DNA from: Glebionis coronaria
Taxonomy: Eukaryota > Streptophyta > Magnoliopsida > Asterales > Asteraceae
Assembly: GCA_025667525.1 (NCBI GenBank)
Contig: JANFOE010000191.1
Location: 620,001-684,000 of the forward strand
DNA: 64,000 bases
Direction of reading: 5' to 3'
Numbering within the stretch: position 1 is the stretch's first letter; each line of letters starts with the position of its first letter. The position numbers and the translations under genes were made by a program. This document shows positions 7,855 to 18,404 of the stretch, piece after piece. The notes under the pieces are model-generated. The model did not search any database. It was given only the letters and a program-made list of their open reading frames with translations, and was not told where the DNA came from.

Positions 7855-10677
7855 TTCTTTGGGAACCCAAGTCTCAGAAGACTTGGATTCATCTGGTTGT
7901 TCAATAAGAACAGACTTAGTTCTCACAACAACCCCATTCTCATCCCTTTTTGGATGAAATACCCAGTTAACCCCAATTGGTTTTGTAATGACTTTTGAAA
8001 TATAATTAAACCTGTTGTAAGTCATTGAAATTCCATTATTATTAGGGTTTTGATCCTTCTTGGGTCTCCATGTTAAGCTTGAAGAAGCTTTAGACCCCTT
8101 ACCTTGTGGCTGCAAATACTTAGGTCTGGTCACGTTTCTGTCAGCGTTGGATTTTGTCCTGTCAACGCTGAAATTACCCTTGTCAGCGTTGAACCTAGGG
8201 TTTGCTACAGGAACCCATTGCCTATTGGACCAGGTATCTGTCTTTTGACAAGGTCTTTGTCCATGAGTGTTAGACCTTCTAGAAAAGAATGGGACTGGTC
8301 TAATCACTTGTGGACTTTGTTGCACACAAGGTCTGGGTCTAACAACGTTTGACTTCCTAACAACGTTGAATTTCTTCCTATCAGCGCTGAAATTGTTCCT
8401 ATCAGCGCTGACTTTGGGAGCGTTGACACACTTGTATGCCAAATGTGAAAAGCTACCACAAGTATAACAGGCTTTCTTAGACACATTCTTAGGTCTAGAA
8501 ACAAAGAAACCTGTTCCATGATTGTTGACTTGGCTCTTGGGTGACCTATTATTTCTATACATCTCTGCATATTTAATGGTAGGTCTTCTAACAGTGTTGG
8601 AGCCTAGGTCAACAGCTTCACCAGTAACTGGGTGAGTAACCTTAATGGGTGGGGATTCAATGGGAGTTTCACACAGCAAACCTCCCTTAACAAATAAAGT
8701 AGGGTTAGCTTTCTTCCACTCATTTAGGTCAGTCAGTTTTTGTTGATACTCTTCTACTGGGGTGACAACTCTTGGTGGAGGAATAAATTCCTCTTCTTGG
8801 CATTCTGGAATACCAGTCCAAGATAAATCCTTTCTAAGGACACCATAGAAGTCACCAGCTGGTGGTGGAACCAGAGAGTAATCATTCTCATTCATCCCAA
8901 GCCCAGTCGTATCCTTAGGATCTCTTTGTTTAGCTACACAGTCTCCTAGGGCTTGGGTGGCTCTATCAAATCTTTGAATCTTGAGGTCAATATTATCTTT
9001 ATTCTTAATAGCCTCATCTAACTTAGCCTGTAGGTCTTTATTGACTTTTGACATGATATTTCTAATATCCATACTACCCTCTAGCTCATGTTTTAAGATA
9101 TTTATCTTATCTTTTAAATTAAATTCCATTTTCTTGTATTCAGAAACGGTTTTCTCAGTTTCAGTAAGAGCTAGTTGGTAATTGGATAATTTACACCTTT
9201 TAGTGCTCATATCCTCTTTTAGTTTTAACACTTCTTTGTTAAGTCTGTCAGTGTTTAACCTACAACCTTTGCTACAAAAAGCATCATCATATACCTCATT
9301 ATCAGATGAAGAGGAGGAGTGTGCCATGAGAGCATATTCAACATGCTCTTCTTCTTTAATTTCAGCAATCAAAGCTTTGTCCTCTTCAGCATCCTTAGCC
9401 AAGTAGCTCCAATCCCATCCAGTACCATCAATTCCTTGAACTGCAACCATGGCTTTGGAGTCTTGAGCTTTAACAACCTGACTTGAGGGTTTACCAGCAT
9501 CAGATCTTCTAGGAGATTTGCATTCCCTCATGAAGTGCCCCATGCGATGACAGTTGTAGCACTCAACTTTGGATTTATCAAATCCAGCAGTGTCTTTAGC
9601 ATTGAAGGTCATATTCTTCTTGAACCTTCTATTCCACCTATTTGCTCTTATACTAGCAAGAGCCATGTTCCACTTGATGTCCATCTCTTCCAAGTGTTCA
9701 TCACTTATCTGCTCAAGGTCCTCATATGTAATAACTGAACCATTGGGCAAAGAAGCAATGTAAGCACAAACAGTATCTAAATCCAAACCAGCAGGTTTAA
9801 CTCTTGGTGAGTCATTCATGAATGTGTCAGCGTCTGAAAAGGAGACGTTGACAGGACTTGTTCCAGCGCTGACAAATGATGATCCAGTAACTGGATGCAT
9901 AAAAGAATCCTGCTGATTGAATTGACCTTCACTATGAGAGAAGAAGGCCATGTTGCTGGTGCTAGCTTTGCTTGAAAGAGTTTCATCTTCCAACAGTCTT
10001 AGTTTGTTGTAGATGTCATCAAACGAAGAGCTCTTGTGAGTATTATTGGCAAGAATAGATCTTGCCTCAATCTTCCATGTCTCACCAAGACTTTTCAGAA
10101 AAGTAGCATTGATGTCAATATCACCAACTTGTGTCCCCATGAAGGACAATTTGCTTGTGATGTCAAGCAATCTGCTTCTCACACTGCTCAGTTTCTCATT
10201 GGGCTGAGCTTTGAAGACAGCATAATCATGCAGAAGTTGCTTCTTCTTTTCTTCCTTAGTTTCTGCATTACCACCATATGCAACTTCAATTGCTTCCCAA
10301 AGATCCTTAGCAGATTCATAGATTCTATATTTGTGCTGATTTTCTTGTCCCAAAGACACTTTCAGAATATTTAGGGCTTTCATGTCAGCCCTTTTCTTTG
10401 CAATATCTTCAGCACTTACAGCTCTACCATCTCCAGGTTTTTCTTTCTTATCTTCATCAGGACATCCTTCAACAGCTGTTCTTGTCGCAATGGCATTCAG
10501 AATCTTTTGAGCTTTATTGAATGAGTTTCCATATTCAATAATGTCCCAGAGTGTGTAGTCAAAGATCCCCAGATATTGTTCAAAGTTGAACCTCCACAAG
10601 TCAAAGTTGGTTGCATCAAGCATGGTAATCTTGATGTTTGGTAAGGATGAGGAGGAGGAGGTTATTGCTTCAGACAT
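7849..10677 (-). CDS. gag: gag of Copia-A, 942 aa
   Basis: This is a full-length, uninterrupted Gag frame from the ATG at 10677. Residues about 20-235 match the copia-type gag polypeptide layout (FDLWRFNFEQYL near the start; DLWEAIEVAYG; LLDITSKL). A CCHC zinc knuckle, CX2CX4HX4C, lies at C373-C376-H381-C386. Residues about 470-580 look like a coiled coil rich in Lys, Glu and Leu. A second CCHC knuckle lies at C737-C740-H745-C750. The region around 755-880 carries NADK/SVDR heptads encoded by 21-bp motif arrays. Gag forms the particle shell and binds the element RNA through the knuckles. The frame ends in TAA at 7851; pol lies in another frame downstream. It is longer than most copia Gags, as SIRE Gags are. 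Confidence 0.94.
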   Translation of the reverse strand: MSEAITSSSSSLPNIKITMLDATNFDLWRFNFEQYLGIFDYTLWDIIEYGNSFNKAQKILNAIATRTAVEGCPDEDKKEKPGDGRAVSAEDIAKKRADMKALNILKVSLGQENQHKYRIYESAKDLWEAIEVAYGGNAETKEEKKKQLLHDYAVFKAQPNEKLSSVRSRLLDITSKLSFMGTQVGDIDINATFLKSLGETWKIEARSILANNTHKSSSFDDIYNKLRLLEDETLSSKASTSNMAFFSHSEGQFNQQDSFMHPVTGSSFVSAGTSPVNVSFSDADTFMNDSPRVKPAGLDLDTVCAYIASLPNGSVITYEDLEQISDEHLEEMDIKWNMALASIRANRWNRRFKKNMTFNAKDTAGFDKSKVECYNCHRMGHFMRECKSPRRSDAGKPSSQVVKAQDSKAMVAVQGIDGTGWDWSYLAKDAEEDKALIAEIKEEEHVEYALMAHSSSSSDNEVYDDAFCSKGCRLNTDRLNKEVLKLKEDMSTKRCKLSNYQLALTETEKTVSEYKKMEFNLKDKINILKHELEGSMDIRNIMSKVNKDLQAKLDEAIKNKDNIDLKIQRFDRATQALGDCVAKQRDPKDTTGLGMNENDYSLVPPPAGDFYGVLRKDLSWTGIPECQEEEFIPPPRVVTPVEEYQQKLTDLNEWKKANPTLFVKGGLLCETPIESPPIKVTHPVTGEAVDLGSNTVRRPTIKYAEMYRNNRSPKSQVNNHGTGFFVSRPKNVSKKACYTCGSFSHLAYKCVNAPKVSADRNNFSADRKKFNVVRKSNVVRPRPCVQQSPQVIRPVPFFSRRSNTHGQRPCQKTDTWSNRQWVPVANPRFNADKGNFSVDRTKSNADRNVTRPKYLQPQGKGSKASSSLTWRPKKDQNPNNNGISMTYNRFNYISKVITKPIGVNWVFHPKRDENGVVVRTKSVLIEQPDESKSSETWVPKEN
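8140..8190 (-). repeat. 21-bp-phased motif array, 3 copies, in gag
   Basis: GTCAGCGTT at 8140, GTCAACGCT at 8161 and GTCAGCGTT at 8182, two exact 21-bp steps. It encodes NADKGNF, SVDRTKS, NADRNVT. Confidence 0.85.
8341..8424 (-). repeat. Motif array, 5 copies, in gag
   Basis: Starts are 8341, 8359, 8380, 8401 and 8416. Steps are 18, 21, 21 and 15 bp, all multiples of three. It follows the second zinc knuckle and encodes SADRNNF, SADRKKF, NVVRKS and NVVR. Confidence 0.8.
9826..9870 (-). repeat. Motif array, 3 copies, in gag
   Basis: CG cores lie at 9831, 9846 and 9867, steps of 15 and 21 bp. It lies in the linker before the first zinc knuckle. Confidence 0.65.
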
Positions 10678-10763
10678 GATGTTTTTAGGGTTTTGAGAAA
10701 ATTAGGGTTTTGGTGTTCGTATATCATTCTGGTGTTCTTCAAAGATCAAAAGTTCCTCAACAA

Positions 10764-10775
10764 GCTCTGATACCA
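10764..10775 (-). other. Primer binding site of Copia-A (initiator tRNA-Met type)
   Basis: On the minus strand TGGTATCAGAGC lies two bases after the end of the 5' LTR. It is complementary to the 3' end of plant initiator tRNA-Met, the usual copia primer. It fixes the element orientation and the LTR end. Confidence 0.93.
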
Positions 10776-11026
10776 CTTGTTGATCCCAAACTTAGATCGA
10801 TTAGCTTTGTGTATACGAGATTAGATCAAGTATAACACTTAGAGAAACCTTTGTTGTATGCTTTGTGAATCTAAGTATTATGCAGAATTTAATACTTAAA
10901 CAAGAACACAAGATGTAAACAAAACTTTCACTTTGATTATCAATGTCGAACTTGCTTACAATGAAAGATGTTTACGAATGAAAAACTTAATGAAAACTTG
11001 ATACTAAACATTAACCTAAAGGCCTT

Positions 11027-11034
11027 CTTTTATA
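11027..11034 (-). promoter_or_regulatory. TATA box in the Copia-A 5' LTR
   Basis: TATAAAAG on the minus strand, with a predicted start about 30 bases further left. It is the expected promoter for full-length element RNA. Confidence 0.6.
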
Positions 11035-11165
11035 GACTAAGAAGCCTTGTACAATAAGCTACGTATCAACTATTCTAGGTAAAGATAAACATAGAAAATA
11101 CATTGTCGTTTCTATCCTTACTAGAAGTATTCTAGAACATAATAAACGTGTAGCTCACATCTTCC

Positions 11166-11273
11166 ATCAGTGCTTGTCTTCAATCTGTCAACGCTTGACT
11201 TTAACTTGTCAACGCTTAAGCTGTCAGCGCTCACTTTGCTCTTGTCAACGCTTGAGTTGTTCTTGTCAGCGTT
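11166..11273 (-). repeat. 21-bp-phased motif array, 6 copies, in the LTR
   Basis: Starts are 11166, 11187, 11208, 11223, 11244 and 11265. Steps are 21, 21, 15, 21 and 21 bp. The 21/15 step pattern resembles the coding array at 6107-6214, although this copy lies in U3 of the LTR. Confidence 0.85.
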
Positions 11274-11304
11274 CAAGTGATCTGGCCTTAATTTATTCCC
11301 AACA

Positions 11305-13130
11305 GATACTATATACAAGTCAGAGACTGAAAGATTTGTAGTTCAAGGAGCAACTTTCAAAGCCTTGATCTCTGTACCACATCCTCATGACAGCGACTCT
11401 GATGTTGAAGAAGACACCCGTAGCAGCCAAGAGTTCTTGACAGACCTTAATGCTGAGTTTCATGAAAGAGCCTTGCTAGCCAATCAAAGAAGATTCTTCA
11501 AAAGATCAGGGAGAATAGGATCAACTAGTAAACAAACTGACAGATCAAAAGAAACTTGTTTTTCCTGTGGAAAGCTTGGACACTTCCAAAAAGACTGTCC
11601 TTCCACCAAGACATCCTCACCTTCCTATCCATCATCTTCCACCAAACCTTACAAGTTCAAACCACAACACAACAACTCATCTCACCAATCCAACTCATCA
11701 GACAATGACAAGAAGGATTACAAGAACAAGTACAAGGCACTTAAAGCTAAGTTAGAACAGATGAATTTGAAGCTTGAAGCTCTGTCTTAGAAGAAATGAG
11801 GTGATAAAAAGACAGAGAAAGGTTTGGTAGCTTAAGCATATGATTGGAATGATGAGCCTCTGACTTCAGATGAGGAAGATACTACTAGAGTCAGGGCTTT
11901 CATGGCTATAGCTGAGGATGAACCAGCTGTTGGGAAAGGTGATGCAAGATCAGGACAATGGGTTGACATCACAATGAAAAAGGTACACAGGCTTTTATCT
12001 ATGTCTGATAGTGATGAACGCAAACATGTCCTTGATTACACCAGTGTTGATTTGCAATTTGTTGAGGAACAAAGAAAGAACCTACTTGATAAGTTTCACT
12101 CTGTTAAAAATGAACTGTTGAATGCTAAATCTGAATGTGAAACTCTCAAACGGGTTAATTTAGAGAAAATATCCCTTCAAAATAAAGTCAGTAGGTTAAC
12201 CTTGAAGAATAGTGCCTTAAATGATCAAGTATCTGAATTAAACAAGGTTATTGAAAAATGGCTGTGATCAATTGCTTAATGATGAACTACCTACTGACAT
12301 TAAAAGGGATGTATCTGCTAAGAAAAATAAGCAGAAAATTCTCACCAAACACAAAGAGATTGTTTTTAAATCTACAGAGACTATTCATATGTCAGATCCC
12401 ATTTTGACTGATGACCCTGTCTCTAAAGATGTGGCTGAATTACCACCTTTACCCAAACTCTCAGGAGTTGAACCCAGCAGTTCCTCAAGAGGAGCTAAGG
12501 GTGAACTTAAAACAGATTTTGAGAAACCACCAGCTAAAATATTTTATGTACCTGCTAAACAATCTGTTAAGCAAGTTGCATTTAAGCATATCTCAACAAA
12601 AGCTGTGAACAAAGTTGACTCCTCAACTGAAGAACGCCTGTTCTCGTTAATGAAAGAAGTAGAACTCTTAAAACAACACATTAAGCCTTCCGCTGAATGC
12701 TCTACTTCTCGTGAACCTAAGTCTGTTCTAGGTGAACCCAAGGGGGAAAGGTTAGTCAAACCTTATTGCAATATCTGTAAGAACTCTTATCACATGACCT
12801 TAGACCATGATAGACAAATGGCTGCTTAGAGAGCTCAGACACCTTCTACGGAAAGACAACAGGCTTCTAAAAGACAACTAGGGAACTAAAGACCTTATCC
12901 TCCCTGTAAATTCTGTGGATTCACATACCATCACTCAGATGAGTGTGGTGACTTCCCAGGTTGTGATATCTGTGGAAGTTTTACCCATGAGACAGCTAAT
13001 TGTCCTTCCCATCGCTAAAAGTTCTACAGGAACTCAAGAGTTGCTAATCAACAATTCAGGGAACCCACTTGAAAGTGGATTCACCATAGGAACTAACTTG
13101 TTCTTATGTATCTGTGCAGAAACATCTTAA
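11305..13130 (+). pseudogene. gag: gag of Copia-B, 3' portion, multiply interrupted
   Basis: The frame opens at the Copia-A junction. A CCHC zinc knuckle (CFSCGKLGHFQKDC) lies near 11553-11594, followed by Ser/Pro/Lys-rich sequence. TAG 11788, TGA 11797 and TAA 11833 interrupt it. A coiled-coil-like stretch (EEQRKNLLDKFHSVKNELL) follows, with a frameshift near 12255 and a TAG at 12827. Two more Cys/His clusters follow: CNICKNSYHMTLDH near 12770, and CKFCGFTYHHSDEC plus CDICGSFTHETANC near 12905-13000. Several knuckle-like clusters in one Gag are what I recall from SIRE-like elements of Asteraceae. It cannot produce a normal product. Confidence 0.88.
13091..13119 (+). promoter_or_regulatory. 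Splice-acceptor-like sequence at the gag/protease junction (Copia-B)
   Basis: AACTAAC (13091-13097), a pyrimidine-rich stretch, then GTGCAG (ending 13119), right before the protease segment. It is the direct counterpart of 7854-7829 in Copia-A despite strong divergence elsewhere. Confidence 0.4.
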
Positions 13131-16100
13131 GGAATCGGTATGGTATCTAGACAGTGGCTGTTCTAGACACATGACAGGGATTCAACAATACCTGCATAGA
13201 TACTCTAGGGAGCCAGGTCCTAAAGTGGTGTTTGGAGATAATTCTTCAGGCGACACAGAGGGATACGGCTTAGTAAACTACAATGGGATAACTTTTACGA
13301 GGGTTGCATATGTGAATGGTCTTAAACACAATCTCATTAGCATCAGCCAATTGTGTGATGCTTACTACAAGGTTTTGTTTACTAAGACTTAGGGAACTAT
13401 ATTCAACAAGAATAATGATGTAGTGCTTATTGCACCTAGAAGGAGAGATGTTTATGTCATCAACATGGCTGTGTGCTCTGAAGACAACTCAAATTGTTTT
13501 CTTGCTAAAGCCTCTGAAAGTGTCAATTGGATGTGGCACAAAAGACTATCTCATCTCAACTTCAAGAACATCAACAAGATAGCCACACAAAACCTGGTTG
13601 CTGGTCTACCTTCAGTGATGTTTTCTAAAGACAAGACTTGTTCTGCCTGTGTCAAGGGAAAGCATCACAGGTCTTCTTTCAAGACCAGGCAATCATTTTC
13701 TATTGACAAGTGCTTACATCTCCTTCACATGGATTTGTTTGGGCCTGTCAAACCTTAGACCATTAATCACAACAAATACACCTTGGTCATAGTTGATGAG
13801 TTTTCAAGGTATACATGGGTGTTCTTCCTCAGAAGGAAAAGTGATGCAGCTGATACCATCATTTCCTTCATCAAACAGGTTGAAAATATGAATGATGTTA
13901 GAGTCAAAGCTCTAAGAAGTGATAATGGTACTGAATTCAAGAATCATCAACTTGAATCTGTTTGTGATGAAAAGGGAATATCACAAAACTTCTCTTCAGC
14001 TGGCACCCCGGAACAAAATGGTGTGGCTGAAAGAAGAAACAGGCCTTTGATTGAAGCATCCAGAACTATGTTGAATGATGCAGCCTTACCAAAGCAATTT
14101 TGGGGAGAAGTTGTTCATACTGCCTGCTACACACAAAATAGATCAGTCATTGTCAAAAGACATGGTAAAAATTCCTATGAAGTTTTCAGAAACAGAGCTC
14201 CAGATGTCAGCTATTTTCATGTTTTTGGATGCGCTGTGTTCATTTATAACTATAGGGATAAACTTGGAAAATTTGATGAAAAAGCTGATGATGGTTTCTT
14301 CTTGGGATACTCTCCAATAGCCAAAGCCTTCAGAGTATTCAACATTAGAAGACAAGAAGTAGAAGAAACCTTTCATATCAGATTCAATGAAGATGATGAT
14401 GTCATACAGAGAACCGGAACAGAGGGTGATGAAATTGATTTTAATGAAAATGTGTCATTCCCAAGTGATGAATTCTCTGAACCTAGACCTGCCTGTCATC
14501 ACCATCATCACTCCAACACTCTCACTCCTTATGTTCCTGCTTTTGACCCTCTGTCTACACATAACATTGAAGTTCCTACCTCTCAGGAACTTGATGAAGA
14601 AGAACCACAACCTTCTTGTAGTTCTTCCTCAATTGCTATTGATGACTCACCAATTCTTCAAATCCCTGAAGAATCTCCTGCTGATAATGAACTTGTTCCC
14701 CTTGATGTGGCTGCAGTAGACTCAGACACTGAAGTAATCTTTGAAGAAAGCCCTCTCAGTCAGCAGGATGAAACTCAAATAGTACCAGCTATACCCACAA
14801 CTGTCCCTGTCCATGATTCCCCAGCTCCTCAAACCAAGTGGTCAATAGATCAACACATTCTTCTTGTCAACATCATTGGGGAACCTAATGCAGGGGTTAC
14901 TACTAGACAGCAAATTCATGACTCAGAGTCTGCCTTAGCCAATGAATGTCTCTTTGCTGAATTTCTCTCTCAAATTGAATCTAAGAGAGTAGTTAAGGCT
15001 CTCGTAGAAGATGGGTGGGTAGCTGCAATGCAGGAAGAAATCAAGCAGTTCAAAAGTAACAAGGTATGGACACTAGTGGTAGCTCCACCTGGTAAGAACA
15101 TCACAGGCACTAGATGGATCTATAGAAAAAAGATGGATGAAATTGGAAACATCATCAGAAACAAGGCCAGGCTGGTGGCACAGGGGTATACACAGACTGA
15201 AGGAATTGATTATGATGAAACTTTTGCTCCTGTAGCAAGACTTGAAGCCATCAGAATCTTCCTGGCTTATGATTCTTATATGAACTTCACTGTGTATCAG
15301 ATGGATGTTAAGAGTGCCTTCCTCAATGGATATTTGGCCGAGGAAGTATATGTTGAACAACTTGAAGGATTCGAGAACAGCGAGTTTCCCAATCATGTGT
15401 ACAGATTACACAAAGCCATGTATGGGCTGAAACAAGCTCCAAGAGCATGGTATGAAACTCTTTCTAATTTCTTAACTGAAAACAAATTTGTCAGGGGTTC
15501 TATTGATAAAACACTCTTTACCTTCAAGGATAAGAATGATTTCATCATTATGCAGATTTATGTGGATGATATCATCTTTGGGTCAATAAATGTTAATCTT
15601 AGTAAACTTTTTGCTAAATTAATGACCAAGAAATATGAGATGAGTATAATGGGTGAATTAACTTACTTTTTAGGTTTTCAAATTAAACAATGTCCTAAGG
15701 GAATTTCAATTTATCAAGAAAAGTATTTTAAAGATTTACTTAAAAATATAACTTAGCTGATTGTGCATCAGTGAAATGCCCTGTGCTTCCACCCAACAAC
15801 TTGGGTCCTGATGAGTCAGGGGTCTCTGTTAATGAGACTTTATACATAGGCATGATTGGGTCACTCATGTATCTAACATCTAGTCGTCCTGATATCCAAT
15901 TCTCCACATGTCTCTGTGCAAGGTACCAAGCTAACCCAAAAGAATCCCATCTAGTGGCTGTTAAGAAAATTTTCAGGTATCTCAAAGGAACACCCTCCCT
16001 AGGTCTATGGTATCCCAAGGAATCAGGCTTTGATCTCAAGGCCTATTCAGATTCAGACTATGTTGGATGCTGTATTGACAGGAAAAGCACCTCAAGTAGC

Positions 16101-16514
16101 TGTCAAATCCTATAAAGAAAATTGGTTGGATGGAGTGCCAAGAAGCAAAACTCTGTGGCCATGTCATCACCTGAAGCAGAATATGTCATTGCTGCCAGCT
16201 GTTGTGCTCAGGTGCTCTCGATGAAAATTCAATTGGCTGACTATGAAAACTTATATGACAAAGTGCCAATCTTTTGTGACAACACCAGTGCCACTGCCAT
16301 CTCCAACAACCCTGTTCTTCACTCTCGTACCAAACACATTGATATCAGGTATCATTTTATCAGGGATCACATAATGAAGGGAGATATTGAGCTGCACTTT
16401 GTTCCCACAGAGCTGCAAATAGCTGATATTTTCACAAAGCCTTTGGCTGAACCTTCGTTCAACAGGCTAGTTGCTGAGCTAGGGATGCTCAATATCTCAA
16501 AGCCTGTGGCTTGA
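13114..16514 (+). pseudogene. pol: pol of Copia-B: protease, integrase, RT, RNase H
   Basis: The protease active site [10 protein letters not shown] lies at about 13150-13180. A TAG at 13390, then the pre-integrase zinc finger (HKRLSHLNF, CSACVKGKHH) and the integrase core: HMDLFGP, a TAG at 13756, then RSDNGTEF and EQNGVAE as the second and third acidic residues. RT carries [30 protein letters not shown] and [10 protein letters not shown] frameshift near 15750 moves to the next frame, which holds SRPDIQFSTCLCARY, and a TAA at 16113 interrupts RNase H (SDSDYVGC, SSPEAEYV, TKHIDIRYHFIRD). The order matches Copia-A. The catalytic residues survive, but the damage makes this a pseudogene. The final product would end in GMLNISKPVA. 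Confidence 0.93.
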
Positions 16515-16864
16515 TAATAAATGTGTTCATTAAATGTCTGATTCAATATTAAATGTTTTTCACATGAAACTAGGTAGTTACTTTCCAAGTAAATGCTAAA
16601 AAATATTCTCAATATTTAATCATTTATTTTCCGAATAACGAGGAGACAAATTGTTTTTGAAAGGTCAAGGGACCCACATGTGCAGTCATTTTCCCACTTT
16701 GCATTAAATGCGGTTGAATAACTATTTTCACATTTGAATATATATATATTGTCTCTCGTCTCTCCTCACCTACCAATATTCTCATTTCACAATTATCTCT
16801 CTCTCTCTAAGCTTTCTCTCTCTAAACCCATCCTCCATTTTCGCTCTTCTTCAACCTTAAATCC
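16515..16864 (+). other. Non-coding spacer between pol and ORF3 of Copia-B
   Basis: Short A/T-rich spacer. It contains a run TATATATATATT (16739-16750), then a CT-rich leader with repeated CTCTCT before the ORF3 ATG at 16865. No motif array of the Copia-A kind is visible here. Confidence 0.65.
16739..16750 (+). promoter_or_regulatory. Candidate internal promoter (TATA run) of ORF3 in Copia-B
   Basis: TATATATATATT lies about 115 bases before the ORF3 ATG and is followed by pyrimidine-rich sequence, like many plant core promoters. Copia-A has TATAAAT 100 bases before its ORF3. Confidence 0.4.
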
Positions 16865-18134
16865 ATGGCATTCCCAGTTCCCAAGGCAGCAAACATCAAC
16901 TTTGAACTCAACGAAAGCATTCTTGCATCGAACAACTCCATTGGATGGCTCAAGGCTCCAAACGAATCCTACTCAGATCTGGTTAACTTCATGCAAAATT
17001 GTGATGCAAGTGAAGCATTCACAAAATCCCCAACCACCTTCTACCAAGAATACCTTAGGGAATTCTGGTACTCTGCTAAAGTCGTTGATGACACCATTAC
17101 CTTTAGCCTCTCTTGCAACGAACACCCATTTTCCTTCTCACTCAAAGACTTTTCTAGTGTGGCTGGGTTAAAACATGGTGATGAATGCCTAAAGGTGATT
17201 GACAAAAAGGCTGTTAAGGAATCCCTGGCCACACTTAAACCCTTTCATGATGTGAACCCTGCTCTTAAAACATGGTGATGAATGCCTAAAGGTGATTGAC
17301 AAAAAGGCTGTTAAGGACGCCCTGGCCACACTTAAACCCTTTCATGATGTGAACCCTGCAATTACACCCGCTGAGGTCCTCTCTAAGTCTCCTCTGAAGA
17401 TCACGTATTTTAACCCTATGTGGCGTGTCCTCTTCACCCACATAGTTAAATCCCTGGGAGGAATGCAGGGATCCCAAGATCAGATGTCCTTCAACCACCA
17501 ATCTTTTGCATATGGGCTGATCTGGGGAGCTGATGTCGATGTAGGAAGTATTCTCTTCTCCAATCTAGTTGAACAACTGAAAGGAAGGAACCAAGTCAGG
17601 GAGAAGAACATATGCTACGTTCACTTTCTATCTCTGATCTTTGAAAGCCTGTTGGGTGACAGCTATCATAACTCTACACTCACTTCTCTGAAGCCCTATC
17701 GTATCACTGGTGCCATCTACAAGGAAATTGGAGCTGAAGATGTCCCTGTCACCTCCCACATGATGAACATTGCAAACAAACAACCCTCAGCTGAGAAGTC
17801 CTTGCTCCCTTCATCAGAGAAGGTGATTACCTCTGGTGTGTCTGGCAAGTCTAAGTCTTTGACCTTTGGGCAGCACACCACGACGTCCAAGGCTTCAACT
17901 GGCCAACAGCCTAAGAAGAAGAAAAACCCATCTTCTTCCCACACCAAAACTGTTGCAAAGACCAGGGGAAAGAAGACTATGAACCTCGACACCTCCTCTG
18001 TTCCAGAGACTCATGTGGAATCAGAGACTTCAGCTGACCAACAACAAGGGTCTAGTGTCTCGATGTCAGCCGAGACAACAGGGAACCAGCCGAATTCTGC
18101 TGATATCGCACAGGTAATCAGTGTAAATTTTTAG
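16865..18134 (+). pseudogene. ORF3 (env-like) of Copia-B, proximal part
   Basis: It starts MAFPVPKAANINFELNE. The region FYQEYLREFWYSAKV resembles KQFWNTV in the Copia-A ORF3 and supports common origin. After residue about 100 the frame is broken by a 97-bp tandem duplication (17168-17361). It resumes at 17292 and runs to 18134 through a Ser/Thr/Lys-rich tail (KSLTFGQHTTTSKAS, PKKKKNPSSSHTKTVAKTRG). The basic stretch could be a nuclear localisation signal, which is inference. Function is unknown. Confidence 0.75.
17168..17361 (+). repeat. 97-bp tandem duplication in ORF3 of Copia-B
   Basis: A block beginning TTAAAACATGGTGATGAATG and ending AACCCTGC occurs twice in tandem with a 97-bp period (CATGG at 17174 and 17271). 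The two copies differ only by a couple of bases (GGAATCC against GGACGCC). As 97 is not a multiple of three it shifts the frame. Confidence 0.9.
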
Positions 18135-18404
18135 AGGTCCACAAGTAGCCACTCTCAAATGTCTATAGGTGAGAGTGGTGAAGATAGGGTAATCCTCGAC
18201 CCATAGAAGTCTGTCTATGCACTTAGAACTCCTTAAGACTTTTGTACACCCTGCCTATGCACCAGGGAATGATTCATTTGTGTTTATAAAGCACCCCGAT
18301 GACCCTGCACCCTCTAGACAGTATTCAGGCTAACAAAAACCTGAATACATATATGTCTTGACCTTGACCAGCTGTACCTCACACAGCCTCTTGGTTCCCT
18401 CAGA
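18135..18404 (+). other. Degraded ORF3 spacer of Copia-B
   Basis: No open frame. Fragments read as Pro/Ser-rich ORF3-like coding sequence with many stops. It links the proximal ORF3 to the tandem repeat array. Confidence 0.4.

Larger units (their letters stand above)
1..11304 (-). mobile_element. Copia-A: SIRE-type Ty1/copia element, 3' end off the left edge
   Basis: Reading leftwards on the minus strand, the order is 5' LTR (11304-10778), iMet-type primer site, gag, pol (protease, integrase, RT, RNase H) and a long third ORF that runs off the left edge. Integrase before RT, the YVDD RT motif and the extra 3' ORF are typical of the SIRE/Maximus lineage of Ty1/copia. The polypurine tract and 3' LTR are not in the window. 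It was inserted into the gag of Copia-B: the B reading frame is open right up to position 11305. The expected 5-bp target duplication would be GATAC (11305-11309), but its partner lies outside. Confidence 0.93.
10778..11304 (-). repeat. 5' LTR of Copia-A, 527 bp
   Basis: Reading on the minus strand it begins TGTTGGGAATAAATTAAGG at 11304 and ends GGGATCAACA at 10778, just before the primer site. A TATA box TATAAAAG lies at 11034-11027, about 270 bases into the LTR. U3 contains six copies of the 21-bp motif (11166-11273). The matching 3' LTR is beyond the left edge, so the ends rest on the TG...CA rule, the primer site and the break in the Copia-B frame. Confidence 0.9.

Noticed and set aside
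8060..10374. Plus-strand frames within the Copia-A gag region
   Set aside because: Shadows of gag on the other strand; composition follows the gag codons.
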